Source: UBA1151 sp963579925 (GTDB lineage Bacteria; Chloroflexota; Dehalococcoidia; Lucifugimonadales; Lucifugimonadaceae). Taken from it: a stretch of DNA of 7,617 bases. The notes beneath the pieces were generated by a model. It worked only from the letters and a program-made list of their open reading frames with translations. It ran no database searches and was not told the DNA's origin. Location: the NCBI GenBank assembly GCA_963579925.1, contig CAUZJA010000140.1:1-7617 (forward strand). The letters run 5' to 3'. This document shows, in pieces, positions 6,319 to 7,617 of the stretch (position 1 is the first letter of the stretch; every line of letters begins with the position of its first letter). The translations under genes and the position numbers were made by a program.

Positions 6319-7241
6319 ATCTCCGACGGCATCAGCGCCGCCACCACCGCAAAGTTCGCCGGCGTAGCAATCCCGTGCTGCGCGCCCAACTCAACCACAC
6401 GCCCGTTCAGCAACCCAACCTCAATCACATTCCCGGCAATCACGTCATGCCCCATTGAACCAATAATGAATGGCTCCCGAGACTGCGTCGTCTTCAAAAT
6501 ATTCGCAGCCGCTCCCTCTGGCATCGCGACCCCCTCAGCCCGAGCAATCGCCGCAACCTCTTCCAGCACCTGCAGGTACATCGCGGTCGTCGTCTCCTGA
6601 GCAAAAATATCGCCAATCGGCTTGCGAGTCATCGCCGTCATCCCGCTCAGCGCGCAGATAAACGTAAACTTCTGCCAGATTGCCATCTCGATATTCTCGT
6701 GCGCCGATGCTGTAATTCCCGCGTCCACGCAGGCCGTCACAAGCTCCTCAACCCGCGCCGACATTCCGCCCGCCACCTCACCAATCTCCATCGTGCCGGG
6801 ACCACCACCCTGCGTGATAACCCCAGGCTCGGAAATCATCGCCGACACCGTTGCCGTACACCCCAGCACATGCTCAGCCCCAAACGCCTCGCTCAACACA
6901 CGCTCGCTATCGATACCGTTCTGCGTCGACACGATCATCGTGCCATCCCCAACCAGCGGCGCCATCGCCTCAATCGCAGTGTCAGTCCCGTAGCTCTTCA
7001 CCGCAAAAATCACCAGATCGGCAACGCCAATCGACCCCATATCGTCAGTAGCAGCAATGTTATCCAGATGGTAATCACCCATCAGCACCGTGTTCAACTG
7101 CAGGCCACCTGACTTAATCGCCGCCAGATGCGGCCCCCGGGCAATCATCGTCACATCATGCCCCGCCTTAGCCAGCGCACCACCGTAATACCCGCCAGTC
7201 CCACCAGCCCCAACAACCGCCACACTCAACTTGCTGCTCAA
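6312..7241 (-). CDS. Ketopantoate reductase-like (2-dehydropantoate 2-reductase family, PanE/ApbA) oxidoreductase
   Basis: The 309-residue length and the order of motifs fit the PanE/ApbA family, which reduces 2-dehydropantoate to pantoate with NADPH in pantothenate and coenzyme A synthesis in the cytoplasm. The N-terminus has the dinucleotide-binding GAGGTGG (11-17). Lys82 in VKSYGT, Asn108 in TQNGI, the catalytic-type Lys191 in WQKF, Ser262, Asp266, Glu274 and the LNG at 278-280 follow in the expected places. However, the two Asn residues that normally follow the catalytic Lys at +4 and +8 (E. coli N180 and N184 as I recall) are Ile195 and Ser199 here. True ketopantoate activity is therefore uncertain and a related 2-oxoacid may be the substrate; I leave the symbol blank. 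The start is TTG at 7239-7241, with AGGAAG ending 5 bp upstream on the - strand; no longer in-frame start exists. The gene is bracketed by copies of a two-hairpin repeat, and no pantothenate gene is adjacent. Confidence 0.85.
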   Translation of the reverse strand: MSSKLSVAVVGAGGTGGYYGGALAKAGHDVTMIARGPHLAAIKSGGLQLNTVLMGDYHLDNIAATDDMGSIGVADLVIFAVKSYGTDTAIEAMAPLVGDGTMIVSTQNGIDSERVLSEAFGAEHVLGCTATVSAMISEPGVITQGGGPGTMEIGEVAGGMSARVEELVTACVDAGITASAHENIEMAIWQKFTFICALSGMTAMTRKPIGDIFAQETTTAMYLQVLEEVAAIARAEGVAMPEGAAANILKTTQSREPFIIGSMGHDVIAGNVIEVGLLNGRVVELGAQHGIATPANFAVVAALMPSEMG

Positions 7242-7246
7242 TATCG

Positions 7247-7252
7247 CTTCCT
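7247..7252 (-). promoter_or_regulatory. Ribosome binding site AGGAAG supporting the TTG start
   Basis: Read on the - strand, AGGAAG lies 5 bp before the TTG at 7241. It is the only ribosome-site-like sequence suitably placed, and no ATG or GTG start is available nearby in this frame. Confidence 0.5.
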
Positions 7253-7328
7253 TTTATAAGGAGGTCCAAATACGTACATAGTCGATGCCAAAAGCACCGC
7301 CGCAAATCATACCCTGCGAAGCCCTCCC

Positions 7329-7445
7329 CGGTAGCGGCGGGTCTGAGACCCGCTCTTCCACGCTACTTCCGCGCACTCACCCCCAAGCGACGCCCAGACC
7401 CCACCCGTCATTCCCTTGAAAAAGGGAATCCAGACACGCACATCG
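7329..7445. repeat. Composite two-hairpin repeat, copy 2
   Basis: The left module begins CGGTAGCGGCGGGTC and folds as GCGGGTC-TGA-GACCCGC (7337-7353). The right module begins CCGTCA at 7405 and folds as TTCCCTT-GAAA-AAGGGAA (7411-7428), followed by TCCAGACACGCAC. Module starts are 76 bp apart here and 77 bp apart in copy 1 (6117 and 6194). Spacer landmarks CACTC and CCAAGC are 9 bp apart in both copies. It lies upstream of the reductase-like gene in the same orientation as copy 1. Confidence 0.75.
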
Positions 7446-7467
7446 ATGAAGTAAAAACACCCTTCAT
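7446..7467. repeat. Short inverted repeat ATGAAG/CTTCAT
   Basis: ATGAAG (7446-7451) and CTTCAT (7462-7467) form a 6-bp inverted repeat with a 10-nt A-rich loop, directly after composite repeat copy 2. The loop region shares GTAAAAACACC with positions 47-57. Confidence 0.35.
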
Positions 7468-7489
7468 AGCCACAACCGCTCCCATTCCA

Positions 7490-7525
7490 CGGTACCGGCG
7501 GGTCTAAGACCCGCTCTTCCCACGC
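7490..7525. repeat. Left module of the composite repeat, third copy
   Basis: The stretch starts CGGTACCGGCGGGTCTAAG and folds as GCGGGTC-TAA-GACCCGC (7498-7514). It matches 7329-7363 almost throughout, differing by G/C at the sixth base, G/A in the loop and one extra C near the end. The sequence after it (CACTC...CCCAGCG to about 7545) faintly continues the resemblance, but the TTCC/GGAA hairpin is missing. Confidence 0.7.
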
Positions 7526-7563
7526 ACACTCTCAACCCAGCGTCGCTCACATCACAACGCCCG

Positions 7564-7593
7564 TTGACACCCCCACAACCACAGCGCGATGAT
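7564..7593 (+). promoter_or_regulatory. Promoter candidate TTGACA / GATGAT for a gene beyond the right edge
   Basis: A perfect -35 box TTGACA (7564-7569) is followed after 18 bp by GATGAT (7588-7593), a 4 of 6 match to TATAAT. Transcription would begin near 7600, just before the palindrome at 7602-7617. The downstream gene is not in the window, so direction and use are inferred. Confidence 0.35.
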
Positions 7594-7601
7594 ACCTAGT
7601 G

Positions 7602-7617
7602 TCACTATATATAGTGA
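7602..7617. promoter_or_regulatory. Perfect 16-bp palindrome, operator-like
   Basis: TCACTATATATAGTGA is an exact 8+8 palindrome that ends at the last base of the window and may extend further. Immediately before it TAGTG-T-CACTA (7597-7607) overlaps it, so the half-site TAGTG/CACTA occurs three times in 20 bp. AT-rich symmetry at the presumed transcription start suggests a dimeric repressor site; a cruciform or transposon end is the alternative. Confidence 0.5.

Noticed and set aside
7257..7419. Perfect TAAGGAGGT on the + strand (7257-7265) and a 44-codon frame from ATG 7285
   Set aside because: The ATG is 19 bp away, too far for normal use, and the frame runs through the dispersed repeat hairpins before stopping at 7417-7419. 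The match is more likely chance in a purine-rich patch.
7329..7525. CRISPR-like array because of repeated GCGGGTC/GACCCGC units
   Set aside because: There are only two close copies, spaced 161 bp apart with a different hairpin between them. No regular repeat-spacer pattern and no cas gene are seen.

Overview
The window is GC-rich bacterial DNA with five recognisable protein genes, two of them on the + strand and three on the - strand, and repeat-bearing intergenic stretches. Intact three-domain DNA polymerase I, Shine-Dalgarno-type ribosome binding sites and a TTG start confirm a bacterium. The style of the metallo-beta-lactamase protein, the polymerase and the dispersed hairpin repeats (TTCC-stem-GGAATCCAG type) reminds me of uncultured Chloroflexota (SAR202/Dehalococcoidia-like), but that is an impression from memory; a polA phylogeny would settle it.

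Layout. Positions 1-115 look like the outer end of an insertion sequence, with two 25-bp-spaced copies of a GTGTTACC-ATGT-CCCGG motif. Next on the + strand is a metallo-beta-lactamase-fold hydrolase gene (207-1071) that is frameshifted near 585 and carries Tyr in place of a metal-binding His. It is followed 13 bp later by an intact Vps62-like protein of unknown function (1085-2014). That gene converges on the - strand with only 3 bp between stop codons, and the two stops sit in an 8-bp hairpin. The - strand then holds, in reverse order of transcription, a 3-hydroxyisobutyrate dehydrogenase-type oxidoreductase (2018-2929), polA (3182-6022) and a ketopantoate reductase-like gene (6312-7241). The 252-bp and 289-bp gaps between these, a TATAAT box before polA and a hairpin after the reductase suggest three separate transcription units rather than an operon.

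The reductase-like gene is flanked on both sides by same-orientation copies of a composite repeat of about 120 bp that contains two hairpins (6117-6236 and 7329-7445). A further partial copy lies at 7490-7525. One hairpin keeps its 7-bp pairing although its bases differ between copies. The window ends in a promoter-like TTGACA followed by a perfect 16-bp palindrome, probably the control region of a gene beyond the right edge.

I see no CRISPR array, rRNA, tRNA, phage module or obvious defence or biosynthetic cluster. The coding content is mostly housekeeping and general metabolism. The points worth following are the decaying hydrolase, the bacterial Vps62-like protein, the paired-hairpin repeat and the terminal palindrome.
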